Source: Verrucomicrobiota bacterium
GTDB taxonomy: Bacteria > Verrucomicrobiota > Verrucomicrobiia > Verrucomicrobiales > DEV007
Direction: 5' to 3'
Assembly: GCA_020630975.1 (NCBI GenBank)
Contig: JAHDID010000006.1
Location: 155,182 to 193,127 of the forward strand
DNA: 37,946 nt
In this document: positions 18,654 to 26,734 of the stretch, in pieces
Numbering within the stretch: position 1 is the stretch's first letter
Layout: every line of letters starts with the position of its first letter
Notes under the pieces: model-generated
Databases searched by the model: none
Told to the model about the DNA's origin: nothing
What the model saw: the letters and a program-made list of their open reading frames with translations, nothing else
Made by a program: the position numbers and the translations under genes

Positions 18654-20018
18654 CTAGAAGCGGACACCCATGGTCACTCCAAAAGTATCGACCTCGCCCA
18701 CTCCCCACCAGACGACACCAGCGGATAGATGATCATTGATCTGGCGGCTGCCGACTAAGTGAAAGTAGTCACCACTCCACATACCCATCAGCGAGTTTTT
18801 TCCAGCTCTCAGCGTACCACCACCGATCAGAGTCAGGCGCTCCTCGCTAGCGATGTACATCGGTCCTGCGTAGGGTGAAAAACTGACTCCGCCGAGCTCT
18901 GCCACCCGCTTACTCAACACGAGGTGGTAGGTCTGACTGATGGTTTTATTAAACTCATCCGCACTGGTCCCGAGGATCACGGCAGGATTGTCTTCTGTCT
19001 CGTCAAACAGGCGATACGACGCGAGAGGCGTGAGATCGTCTGAGAGCGGACGGTAGTCCAAACCTAAGGTGAATCTATCGGTAGCAGCGTAGCTAAGTGT
19101 CATCGCATACTTCCCATGAGGACCCTTTTCCGGCATGTATCGACCTGACCAGGCCACACCACGCCATACTTTGGATTTCCCAGCATTCGAACCGCTCACG
19201 GCGGCTCCAGAGCCTGGTCATGTCGGCATAGCTGGCACCTCACTCGAGACTTGAGAACCCCGCACGGGGGCTCCTGAGCCCGGTCATGTCGGCATAGCTG
19301 GCACCTCGCTCGATACACCCGATGATCTTGAGCCCCGCACGGGAGCTCCAGAGCCCGGTCATGTCGGCATGGCTGGCACCTCACTCGATACGCCTTGGGA
19401 TCTACCACCGGTAGATCGGTTGGTGGAGCCTCATGTCGGTGCAGCTGGAGTGCCACAGCTGGAATTGCTACTGGACCTGCCGTTGCCGATACTAGGCGCG
19501 GGTGTCGCCCTAAATGATCTCGTCTGCGGCGCACTGGCTACCGGCTGCTTTGCTCTCCAGTTAGGATTGCCTTCCCTACGATCGCGAGCTCTTCCTGCAG
19601 AACTAGAGCTCACAGCCTGTCCACTCGGAGCCGACCAACTGCGATTGCTTCCGCTGCTACTGCTATTGTATGAGCTAGAGGGCTTCGACCAGTTGCTGTT
19701 GCTGCTGCTAGACGAGCCAGACCAGCTGTTACTACCTCTGCTATTGGACGAACCCGACCAACTGCTGTTGTTGCTACTATTACTGCTACTTCCTGAGCTC
19801 GAACGACTCGTAGACGCCGAAGGAGTAGGCGGTGGTGGAATAGGACTTGGTTTACTTGCGCCGCCAACTGCGACAGGGATCGAATCTTTCTTATCTCATG
19901 TCGTACACTCAGGATCTGCCAGAGTCCTATCGGCGGCGAGGAGCAAGCCACAGGACACCAAGAGCGCTGTGTGACGACGAAACGACCGCCGTGCAGTGGA
20001 AGGAAAATACGTCTGCAT
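18654..20018 (-). CDS. Exported beta-barrel protein with five in-frame TGA codons (possible multi-selenocysteine protein)
   Basis: From the ATG at 20018 to the TAG at 18654 there are 454 codons with no TAA or TAG but five TGA (codons 41, 196, 220, 245, 267). Everything before, between and after them makes sense as one protein: an Arg-rich n-region and hydrophobic signal (ALLVSCGLLLAA, residues 18-29); a Pro stretch; a long Ser/Asn/Gly linker with spaced Trp (about 60-130); four repeats ending PAMPT or PAAPT before a TGA; and from about 275 a beta-barrel ending in VTMGVRF, the C-terminal Phe typical of outer-membrane barrels. Each TGA is preceded by ACA (Thr) and followed by a hairpin. Selenocysteine insertion, programmed readthrough or a decayed gene are the options. 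No selenium-machinery gene is in the window. The bare barrel could also start at a GTG at 19199. Confidence 0.6.
19189..19417 (-). promoter_or_regulatory. Four hairpins directly after in-frame TGA codons (bSECIS-like)
   Basis: Hairpins lie at 19399-19417 (8-bp stem, GGT loop, 21 nt after its TGA), 19330-19348 (7 bp, CGTGC loop), 19255-19273 (7 bp, CGTGC loop) and 19189-19207 (7 bp, CGTGA loop), the last three each 17 nt after their TGA. Every apical loop has G at position one or two. This fits the published bacterial SECIS pattern as I recall it (stem of 4-16 bp, loop of 3-14 nt, 16-37 nt from UGA). Stem pair C16-G24 in the third-repeat hairpin is G16-C24 in the last one, a compensatory change. 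Whether SelB would bind is not known. Confidence 0.5.
19205..19433 (-). repeat. Tandem coding repeats of 66, 75 and 72 bp, each holding a TGA
   Basis: Near-identical units begin at 19205, 19271 and 19346 on the plus strand (66 and 75 bp apart), with a diverged fourth unit up to 19433. All unit lengths are multiples of three, so the minus-strand frame is kept. Each encodes about PGSGAPVRGS, a variable stretch, VSSEVPAMPT and then TGA. Confidence 0.85.
19859..19875 (-). promoter_or_regulatory. Hairpin after the first in-frame TGA (bSECIS-like, weaker)
   Basis: After the TGA at 19898-19896, a 6-bp stem containing two G-U pairs closes an AGTTG loop 26 nt downstream. It fits the same loose pattern as the other four hairpins but is less stable and could be chance. 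Confidence 0.3.
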
Positions 20019-20073
20019 TGTAACTTTTTAAAATTTATTAGAGAATACGGCTTTCTCAATGATAAAGTTTTAT

Positions 20074-20099
20074 AAAATATTAAGTTTTTTTAATATTTT
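20074..20099. promoter_or_regulatory. AT-only inverted repeat in divergent promoter region
   Basis: AAAATATTA (20074-20082) pairs perfectly with TAATATTTT (20091-20099) around an 8-nt loop rich in T. It lies between the five-TGA gene and the TPR gene, which diverge here. It may be an operator or part of an AT-rich promoter. On either strand it has no GC stem, so it is a poor terminator. Confidence 0.35.
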
Positions 20100-20273
20100 C
20101 GCTTCAAGCCCAGCTCGGCAGAAACACCAAGAACGTGGAGGTGAGAGTGAGCGAGCTTCACCAGAGACTATTGGCTCAGCGTAAAATCTCGTAAACAGGC
20201 TGAAAATTAGAAACTTAGACCGCCTCCCCCCTTCTCGACTTGCACAACCCTTCAGCAATCCGTACACTCAAAG

Positions 20274-21434
20274 ATGCCGTGTCACTTTGTGAAATGTTTC
20301 CTGACTATTCTATTAGCAGTGTCCAATGCCGAAGCCTGTATTTGGGACCGAGACACGCTAGCCACGGAAGCAAAGGGCATCCCAAATGTGATCTCGACGA
20401 TCACTGGAAGATTTGATCGTTACCCGGCTCGTTACTACGAAATGAGGCGCGACAGAGTCTTGGTCCAGATCCAACAGGAGCCAGACAAACTCGATCTCTA
20501 CGATGACCTAGCAGTCTGCTACGATCGCCTAGGGGACGCCACGACGGCAATCGAATGGATGGCAAAAAAGCGCCTCCAACTGAACAAGATCCCCCAAGAC
20601 CTCGACCACGAGTATCGATACTTGGCTAATCTTGGAACCTTTCATGCCCACCGCTGGCTAAAATTTGGAGCCGACTTTGAAGACCTGTCCGATATCAATG
20701 AAGCCTGCCGTTTGATTACAGAAGCCATCAACTTGAACCCTGATGCCCACTTTGGACGAGAGCTATACCAGTTAAAAGCCCTACAATGGCTGCGCAAGAT
20801 CCCAAGTATCGTTTCTGAAGACGAGTCAGAAGAAACCGTTCACCCTTTGGGAACAAAACCAGAAGGTCGCTACCAAATCCAGCTCAATAGTAGCCCAGAA
20901 AGTACCGACAGTGTTCTAGGATATAGCGGATTAATCACGCTTGGAGCTGCCTGGCAGAGCTACGATATCTTTCACGCTCTGTTACATGCCCTACGAGACG
21001 ATGGCCGCCACGCGGTCGCTCATCTGACCCTTCTAAGGTTGAGAGAACTCGAGGCCAACGGAAACACCTCGCTAGTAGCCAAGTTCAATTCCATCATCGA
21101 GCCCAGATCACTGCTGTTACCGCGCTCAAAGAAGCACGTCCAAAAATTTTACCTCAAGGCTAGGAAAGAAGCGCAACACTGGCAGGCAAACCGGCTTGGG
21201 TACATGGAGTCTCAATTTGATAAAGGTTACCACCCTGATACCCATCCCCATTTCTGGGACGATTACTCAGAGCGGTCCAAAGCTCCTCGACCACCCGGAT
21301 TACTAGCAACAGATCCTGTCTACATTTTGGCACGACTCCCAATTATCGCTTTCATTGCCTGCTTAGGCATCGCGGGAATTCTGGTATTCCGATTTATCAA
21401 AGAATGTATCAACCACCGGAAATCGCTCAGATAA
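20274..21434 (+). CDS. Exported TPR-repeat protein with C-terminal membrane anchor
   Basis: The 386-residue product starts with a signal peptide (FLTILLAVSNAEA, cleavage before CIWDRDTL). TPR-like helices follow: LDLYDDLAVCYDRLGDATTAIEWMAKK at about 80-106 and a second set at about 115-175 with INLNPDAH. Near the C-terminus a hydrophobic segment (LPIIAFIACLGIAGILVF) followed by basic residues anchors it in the membrane, leaving the TPR part in the periplasm. The motif CIWDRDTLATEAKG at the mature N-terminus suggests a family shared among PVC bacteria, but I know no function. There is no clear ribosome binding site. It converges with the PKS operon. Confidence 0.75.
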   Translation: MPCHFVKCFLTILLAVSNAEACIWDRDTLATEAKGIPNVISTITGRFDRYPARYYEMRRDRVLVQIQQEPDKLDLYDDLAVCYDRLGDATTAIEWMAKKRLQLNKIPQDLDHEYRYLANLGTFHAHRWLKFGADFEDLSDINEACRLITEAINLNPDAHFGRELYQLKALQWLRKIPSIVSEDESEETVHPLGTKPEGRYQIQLNSSPESTDSVLGYSGLITLGAAWQSYDIFHALLHALRDDGRHAVAHLTLLRLRELEANGNTSLVAKFNSIIEPRSLLLPRSKKHVQKFYLKARKEAQHWQANRLGYMESQFDKGYHPDTHPHFWDDYSERSKAPRPPGLLATDPVYILARLPIIAFIACLGIAGILVFRFIKECINHRKSLR

Positions 21435-21454
21435 GCCCTTTGATGGCCTAGCGA

Positions 21455-21472
21455 GCCGACGAGGACGTCGGC
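21455..21472. terminator. Possible weak hairpin between convergent genes
   Basis: GCCGAC (21455-21460) pairs with GTCGGC (21467-21472) around a GAGGAC loop. It lies between the TPR gene stop and the ACP gene stop, where a terminator is expected, but no T-run follows on either strand. Confidence 0.3.
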
Positions 21473-21486
21473 GGTCCCAGCATATC

Positions 21487-21756
21487 CTAGATCCGATCCG
21501 CCAAAAATCTCGCCAACACACCGATCGGCACATCCTGCAGACCCTGATCGCGCAGCTGGGTGATCAGCTCGCCGAAAGGTAGCTCGACATCATATTTGTC
21601 CTCCAGCGCTTCGCCTAGCACGACGACGTCGATGGAGGTGAAGCCCAGATCTTGCATGAATAGCGTGGTACCTGTGATGGTGCCGGAGTATTGTCTGCCG
21701 TTGAAATCGGAAAGGATCTCGGATAGGTCGGTGATGATCTCGTTTGCTGTAGCCAT
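21487..21756 (-). CDS. Free-standing acyl carrier protein
   Basis: The 89-residue product is a typical acyl carrier protein. The phosphopantetheine site is Ser41 in DLGFTSIDVV, followed by the acidic recognition helix (LGEALEDKYDVELPFGELI). It carries acyl or polyketide intermediates as thioesters. It is the last gene of the PKS operon, 27 bp after the AT-DH-PPTase gene, whose C-terminal transferase domain probably activates it. It may deliver starter or extender units, or act as a second carrier for the single-ACP synthase. There is no clear ribosome binding site before the ATG. Confidence 0.9.
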   Translation of the reverse strand: MATANEIITDLSEILSDFNGRQYSGTITGTTLFMQDLGFTSIDVVVLGEALEDKYDVELPFGELITQLRDQGLQDVPIGVLARFLADRI

Positions 21757-21783
21757 GTCGTTAGGAATTCGTCTGCTGAGAGT

Positions 21784-24700
21784 CTACACCACACCTGCCG
21801 TCGCTAAAACCTGAGTCTCAGCTATCGTCGTGGCGACGGCGTGTTTGCCCTCGATATCGGTTTGCACTTTTATCCCCTTATCCCGATAAGCGGGAAACTC
21901 GCGGAGCATCGCGTTGGCGAGGCGGGCGACCACTTCGCCTGTCTCAGGATTCGCCTGAACGATCTCGACACCACGTGGCCCATCGATCAGTCCCTGCCCT
22001 AGGGCTTTGCCGATCGCTTCTTTGGCACACCAGTAGCGTGTGATCCACTCTGCGGAGTCAGGATCGATCACCTTGAGGCTTTCGAGCTCAGCAGCGCTGA
22101 ATGCGATCTTGAGAAAGCTATCCTCTCGTGGAGCTATTTTTTCGATATCGACTCCGACTGTCTCGGTAGTCGATGCCATCGCCAGCATACGCGTGCCGCA
22201 GTGGCTCAGCGATACATAGGGAAAATCCTCGGGTGTATCGCCAGCACGCAGGTACGCTCTGGGCCGACCGTGCTCGTCGTGGTCTACCTCGATATCCGCC
22301 ATGAAGTTGCGCTGCCCCGTCATGCGGTAATAGAGCGTGCGTGCTGCGTCTTTGATCGCCTGTCGGCCAAACATCCACTGCGTGCGCCGCTCGGCAGTGC
22401 CCTCTAGCTTGGTAAACTCGCTATACTCGCGCTCACTCAGACTGACTCGGGCACCGATCGGCTGCATCGATGGATTGCGCAGATCATTCGGCACATCGAG
22501 CAGCACGGCCAGGCTCTCGGGCTGCGGGCTCACCTCGTCCCACTCTAGACTGAGCATGTAGATATCCTTCGGCCCGAAGAAATTGTACTCACGGAACGGT
22601 AGGTAAAAGCGCCAATACTGACAGCCATGCATCTGGCACCACATGCGCTCATTGGCGTCGACGATCTGTACCTCGTGCGCTACCTGGCGTGTGGTTTCCT
22701 TGCTGATGTAGGCTCTAGTGTAAAATCCCGCTCCCACATCGGGGCGCGGCCCATAAAAATCGATACGATCGACGCCGATCGGTAGCAGAATACGCCCCGA
22801 CTGATCCTCCTGCTCCAGATGCCAAGCACACATCGGGTGGAGCGATACATCTAGTAGCACTGGATCAAAAATAAACTGTGGATCGGGATTACTGGTAAAC
22901 AGTCGCTCTCTAGGCAGCACCGTCATCGTCGACTCGACACCATCGTCGCCGAAACGACCAAACTCCCCTACCCCGTGGAATTCCTCGCCATGAAATAGGT
23001 TTTTGTACAAACGCTCTCGCGATACCGAGATCGGGCGGCAATTGATCGGAGCATACTCTGGTGCGACCGGTGCCTCAGGATAAGCAACTGCGAGCTCGAT
23101 AGTAGCTGTACATGCAGGACGCTCAGGATTTCGCTCCTGCGATCCCCACCAGTGGAAAAGCTGTGCCTTTACCACCACCTTTTCACTATCCGATGCTTCG
23201 TAGTCGACCTCGGCCTCCACCTGAGCAAAAGCCTCGCCGCCATCCTCGTAGTCGAGCCACTTGTATAGCTTGATATCGCACATACCGGTGACCAGCCAGC
23301 CAGGCACCAGAGTCTGCGCGACTTCGCTAAACATTTCTATACTGAAAGTCATCGGTACCACCGGCAGTCCATACTGCTCAGGATCGACACGACTCAACTC
23401 TCGGCCACCCACCGTGTGCTGGGCGGAAAAGTAGTCCTCCTCCAGCGTCATCCGACGGCGCGCCACGATCGACTGCTGCGGCGCTAGCTCGAGGATCTCA
23501 TCGATCATCGGGTAGGCAGCAGGAGCAGGCTCAGCGATTAGCTCTGGCTCCGGCACAGGGAGCACCGTGTGGCCATGCTGCTGGGCGACATACTGCTGCA
23601 TCACCGACTGCTGCAGCGCCAAAAACTCCGCCATGGTATGCTGGTGTGCCAGCATGACCGCATCGCGATTGGATAGATCGGTCGGATAAGACTGATCAGA
23701 CTGATCCGGTACCTGCAATAGGCCACGCACACCGTAGAGATAAGTCGGATCCACGCCAAAGTGATGTACATGCAGCTGTGCCACTAGGTGTAGTAGCTGC
23801 TCTAGCCCTCCGCTGCGCTCGGTATTGGCAGGCATCACCAGCACATCTGGCTTGCCGCGTAGGATGTCGTCGACAAAAGCGCTCAGGTGATTGCGGGGGC
23901 CTACCTCGATGAAGCAACGCACCCCATCTCGATACTGATTTTCGATCAACTCGATGAACCGCACTGGGCGCTCCCAGTGAGCGAGAGTCAGTTCGCGTAT
24001 GCTGTCGGCATCTTGCGGGAAAAGCTCGCCAGTCGTGCAGCTATAGGTAGGCACCTGTGCGGGAGAGAAATCCATCTTCTCAAACATATCGCGTAGCACC
24101 ACCATGTAAGGCTCGAATAGCTCGGTGTGATAGGGCTGTTCCAGATCCAGAGGTTGGCAGAATTTACCTTTCTTGACGATCCACGCCTCGACGATTTCGA
24201 TATCGGCTTTCGCACCCACGACTACTGTCTGGTGGGGGCAGTTGAGCATAGCCACGTGCGCTGCTAGCTCGCGACCACAGTCTTCCATAGCACCATCGAT
24301 CAGCTTTTGCGCTTTCTTCGCCGACATACCGAGCGCCAGCATCCGACTATCGACAGCCCCCTCGGGTGCGAATCGGCCCAGCGCACGGAAACTCTCACCG
24401 AGCATCTGGTAGCGCTCGTCCGAGCCACTCAGAGCACCGGCTGCCATCAGGGCGAATAGCTCACCACCACTATGGCCCGCTATCGTATCCTGCTGCACGT
24501 GCAGGTGCTCGAGCATCGACATCATCACCCAATCGGCGACGATCGCAGCGAACATCGCATTATCCAATCGGCGTAGCTCCTCCTCCCGCTCATCGAGCTG
24601 CGCCTGACTGAGACCGGCCCGCTGGCGGAAGAAACGAGTCACGTAAGGCTCATCGACATCCTCCGCATTATCATGCAGCTGATCACAGTGATCGAGGATC

Positions 24701-25131
24701 GCTTTCACATTGGGGAAAAGCTCCGCCAGATCGGCAAACATCCCCTGATACTGCGATCCCTCTCCGGGGAACAAAAAACCTACCTTAGTGGCCTGGCCGC
24801 TTTCATCGATGCCAGCCGGACTAGCCGTGTAGTAGATACCGCTCACGTCACGGATCTGCTCCGCTCCATCGATTAGCTTTTCCAGAGCCGTGTTTAGCTT
24901 GGCAGATAAATCACTACTATCCTTGGCCACGATCGCCAAGCGATGCTGGTAGTGATAGTCACCCGCGCAGAAACTTTCCACCGCTAGCTGTGCCAGATCC
25001 TGCCCACTCGACTGAGCTAGCAATACCTGCGCACGCTCCACAAGATCATCGCGGTAGGCGGCTCCCAGTAGGAATACCTCGGCATCCCAAGAGGTGGGTG
25101 CAGGGGTGTTATCTTTACTCAAATCAATCAT
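21784..25131 (-). CDS. PKS subunit: acyltransferase - dehydratase - phosphopantetheinyl transferase fusion
   Basis: The 1115-residue protein has three parts. The N-terminal acyltransferase spans about residues 110-430, with FLFPGEGSQYQGM and the nucleophile motif GHSGGE near 218. A linker carries FLALQQSVMQQYVAQ near 505, a phrase also present after the AT of the first PKS protein. The central dehydratase-like double-hotdog region spans about 560-870, with HTVGG near 570 as the likely catalytic His and FDPVLLDVSLHP near 755 as the likely Asp-containing strand. The C-terminal Sfp-type phosphopantetheinyl transferase has GVDIEKI near 992 and WCAKEAIGKALG near 1035. It would load, dehydrate and activate its own carrier proteins. 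Its ATG overlaps the ketoreductase stop by 4 nt (ATGA), indicating translational coupling. It resembles PfaB/PfaC/PfaE functions joined in one chain. Confidence 0.88.
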   Translation of the reverse strand: MIDLSKDNTPAPTSWDAEVFLLGAAYRDDLVERAQVLLAQSSGQDLAQLAVESFCAGDYHYQHRLAIVAKDSSDLSAKLNTALEKLIDGAEQIRDVSGIYYTASPAGIDESGQATKVGFLFPGEGSQYQGMFADLAELFPNVKAILDHCDQLHDNAEDVDEPYVTRFFRQRAGLSQAQLDEREEELRRLDNAMFAAIVADWVMMSMLEHLHVQQDTIAGHSGGELFALMAAGALSGSDERYQMLGESFRALGRFAPEGAVDSRMLALGMSAKKAQKLIDGAMEDCGRELAAHVAMLNCPHQTVVVGAKADIEIVEAWIVKKGKFCQPLDLEQPYHTELFEPYMVVLRDMFEKMDFSPAQVPTYSCTTGELFPQDADSIRELTLAHWERPVRFIELIENQYRDGVRCFIEVGPRNHLSAFVDDILRGKPDVLVMPANTERSGGLEQLLHLVAQLHVHHFGVDPTYLYGVRGLLQVPDQSDQSYPTDLSNRDAVMLAHQHTMAEFLALQQSVMQQYVAQQHGHTVLPVPEPELIAEPAPAAYPMIDEILELAPQQSIVARRRMTLEEDYFSAQHTVGGRELSRVDPEQYGLPVVPMTFSIEMFSEVAQTLVPGWLVTGMCDIKLYKWLDYEDGGEAFAQVEAEVDYEASDSEKVVVKAQLFHWWGSQERNPERPACTATIELAVAYPEAPVAPEYAPINCRPISVSRERLYKNLFHGEEFHGVGEFGRFGDDGVESTMTVLPRERLFTSNPDPQFIFDPVLLDVSLHPMCAWHLEQEDQSGRILLPIGVDRIDFYGPRPDVGAGFYTRAYISKETTRQVAHEVQIVDANERMWCQMHGCQYWRFYLPFREYNFFGPKDIYMLSLEWDEVSPQPESLAVLLDVPNDLRNPSMQPIGARVSLSEREYSEFTKLEGTAERRTQWMFGRQAIKDAARTLYYRMTGQRNFMADIEVDHDEHGRPRAYLRAGDTPEDFPYVSLSHCGTRMLAMASTTETVGVDIEKIAPREDSFLKIAFSAAELESLKVIDPDSAEWITRYWCAKEAIGKALGQGLIDGPRGVEIVQANPETGEVVARLANAMLREFPAYRDKGIKVQTDIEGKHAVATTIAETQVLATAGVV

Positions 25132-26672
25132 GCGACACTATGGGCTGCAGCTTGGTTAGTGGATGGGGTTACCAGATTATCTGCGCCACCTGCGATGATC
25201 ACTTCGCTGGCGCCTTTCGGGCCATGGACGACCTCATCGACAAACATGCGACAACCAACCTCTGGCGAGATCAAGGCAATGCCTCGTGCGCTGAGATGTT
25301 TCTCTAGATCGGAGACCATGCCGATGCTACCCCACGGTCCCCACGCCACAGCAAAGGTCCTAGCTGCCCATTGGCGATCTAGCTCGGTTGCTAGTTTGCA
25401 TAGCACGTCGTTGGCCGCAGCGTAGTCGGACTGACCTCGGTTGCCATAGCGGCTGGCGATCGAGGCAAATAAAGAAACAAACTGTAGCGACTCGGGACGT
25501 AGCGCATCGATCAGTGCATAAGTGCTATCGACTTTGGTTTTGAAAACTCGGTCAAACGACTCGGGAGTCTTATCTTTCACCAGCTTATCATCGATCACAC
25601 CAGCACCGTGGATCACCCCGTCTAGCTTGCCATGGCTGGCGTAGATAGATTCACATGCAGCAGCGAGTGCTTCACGATTCGATACATCGACACTGTAGTA
25701 CTCCACAACCGATCCGGTGGCACGTATGCTTTCGATGTTTGCCCGCACCTCGCGCTCGGTCATGATTTTATTGAAAGCTTTCTCTACCACTGCTGGCGCA
25801 GGCTGCTCGCCGCGAGATTTGAGATCTTCGATGATGGCGCGCTTTAGCTCGGCTGGCTCGACGCAGTCGATGGTCGATTCGTCTTCCACCTCTGATGGTA
25901 GTGGAGAGCGTCCCATCAGGATCAGGGTCGACTGGTAGCGCTCGCCTATCTGCTCTGCGATAGCGGCTGTGATGCCTCGCGCTCCACCGGTGATCAAGAT
26001 CACGCTATCTCTGTCTAGCTGCACCGTCTGCTCACCGCTCGCGCCGAGCACAGCCGTATCGACCTGCCAGGTGACTCGCTGCCCATCGCGGTAACCTACC
26101 TCATAAGGACCCGCGGGATCCGCCAGCTCGCGCTCGATACACTCGATGACTTCGCTACTATCCGTAGTGGGAGCGTAATCGATGGTGCGCACCAGCACAT
26201 CCGGCCACTCCATACCGAGACACTTCAGATAGCCGCTGATACCGCCGCTACCGGCTCTAGCTAGAGACTCCAGAGACTCTGCCCCAAAGCCTAGCTGCCC
26301 ACCTAGTGTGGTGGCACTGAGCACAAAGGCGACCTCGGCTTCGACCACTTTGGTCAGTAGGTAAATGGACTTCACCTCCAGTGAGGCACGCTCGGCACTA
26401 TCACCATCGATACTAGCGAATGGTAGTAGATGGATGATCCCGCCGATCGGCCCCATCTGAGCGCGGATATCGGCAATCAGTTTGCTCACCGCATCGATAT
26501 CTGTCAGGTCCGCCCGAAAATCTTCGCCATTGGCGCCCGCTGCGTGCTGAACCACTACTACCTGCTGGCCTAAATCCGCTAGGCGATCGGCGCAGGCATT
26601 GGCGATGCCGCGACCATCATCGGTGAGGATGACGACACCCTCTGGCAGAACCAGCGATCCCAGCTGAGGCAT
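25128..26672 (-). CDS. PKS ketoreductase (PfaA-type KR), possibly expressed as a fusion by slippage
   Basis: From the ATG at 26672 the product has 514 residues with the two-part build of large PKS ketoreductases. A structural half begins with GVVILTDDGRGIANA. The catalytic Rossmann half has LITGGARGITAAIAE near residue 228, and the Ser-Tyr-Lys-type active site lies in ASIASRYGNRGQSDYAAAND near 400-420. It reduces beta-ketoacyl chains to beta-hydroxy chains. The frame is open upstream of the ATG for 25 more codons, right up to the A10 tract in the preceding gene, and no ribosome binding site precedes the ATG. A -1 shift at the tract would join this domain to the ACP of the preceding protein, giving the domain order of PfaA. 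The next gene overlaps its stop by 4 nt. Confidence 0.9.
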   Translation of the reverse strand: MPQLGSLVLPEGVVILTDDGRGIANACADRLADLGQQVVVVQHAAGANGEDFRADLTDIDAVSKLIADIRAQMGPIGGIIHLLPFASIDGDSAERASLEVKSIYLLTKVVEAEVAFVLSATTLGGQLGFGAESLESLARAGSGGISGYLKCLGMEWPDVLVRTIDYAPTTDSSEVIECIERELADPAGPYEVGYRDGQRVTWQVDTAVLGASGEQTVQLDRDSVILITGGARGITAAIAEQIGERYQSTLILMGRSPLPSEVEDESTIDCVEPAELKRAIIEDLKSRGEQPAPAVVEKAFNKIMTEREVRANIESIRATGSVVEYYSVDVSNREALAAACESIYASHGKLDGVIHGAGVIDDKLVKDKTPESFDRVFKTKVDSTYALIDALRPESLQFVSLFASIASRYGNRGQSDYAAANDVLCKLATELDRQWAARTFAVAWGPWGSIGMVSDLEKHLSARGIALISPEVGCRMFVDEVVHGPKGASEVIIAGGADNLVTPSTNQAAAHSVA

Positions 26673-26734
26673 CGGCAGCGACTTGAGCGATACTAGGCCG
26701 CGCTGAATCTGCGAGGCAGTATCGCTATCAGTAT

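Noticed and set aside
19369-19974. Plus-strand Leu-rich ORF of 201 codons opposite the Ser-rich linker
   Set aside because: It is the antisense shadow of AGC/AGT serine codons, which read GCT/ACT on the other strand in shifted frames. It has no domain and no ribosome binding site.
18654-20018. TGA decoded as Trp by a changed genetic code
   Set aside because: TGA ends several normal genes in the window (34071, 35951, 25128) and Trp codons in this same gene are TGG.
19196-20059. Minus-strand ORFs with Cys/His repeats (RCQLCRHD) and an Arg/Ala-rich partner
   Set aside because: They are a different frame of the same repeats, split into two pieces, without a signal peptide or link to the barrel. 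The frame at 18654-20018 joins a signal peptide and a barrel and is preferred.
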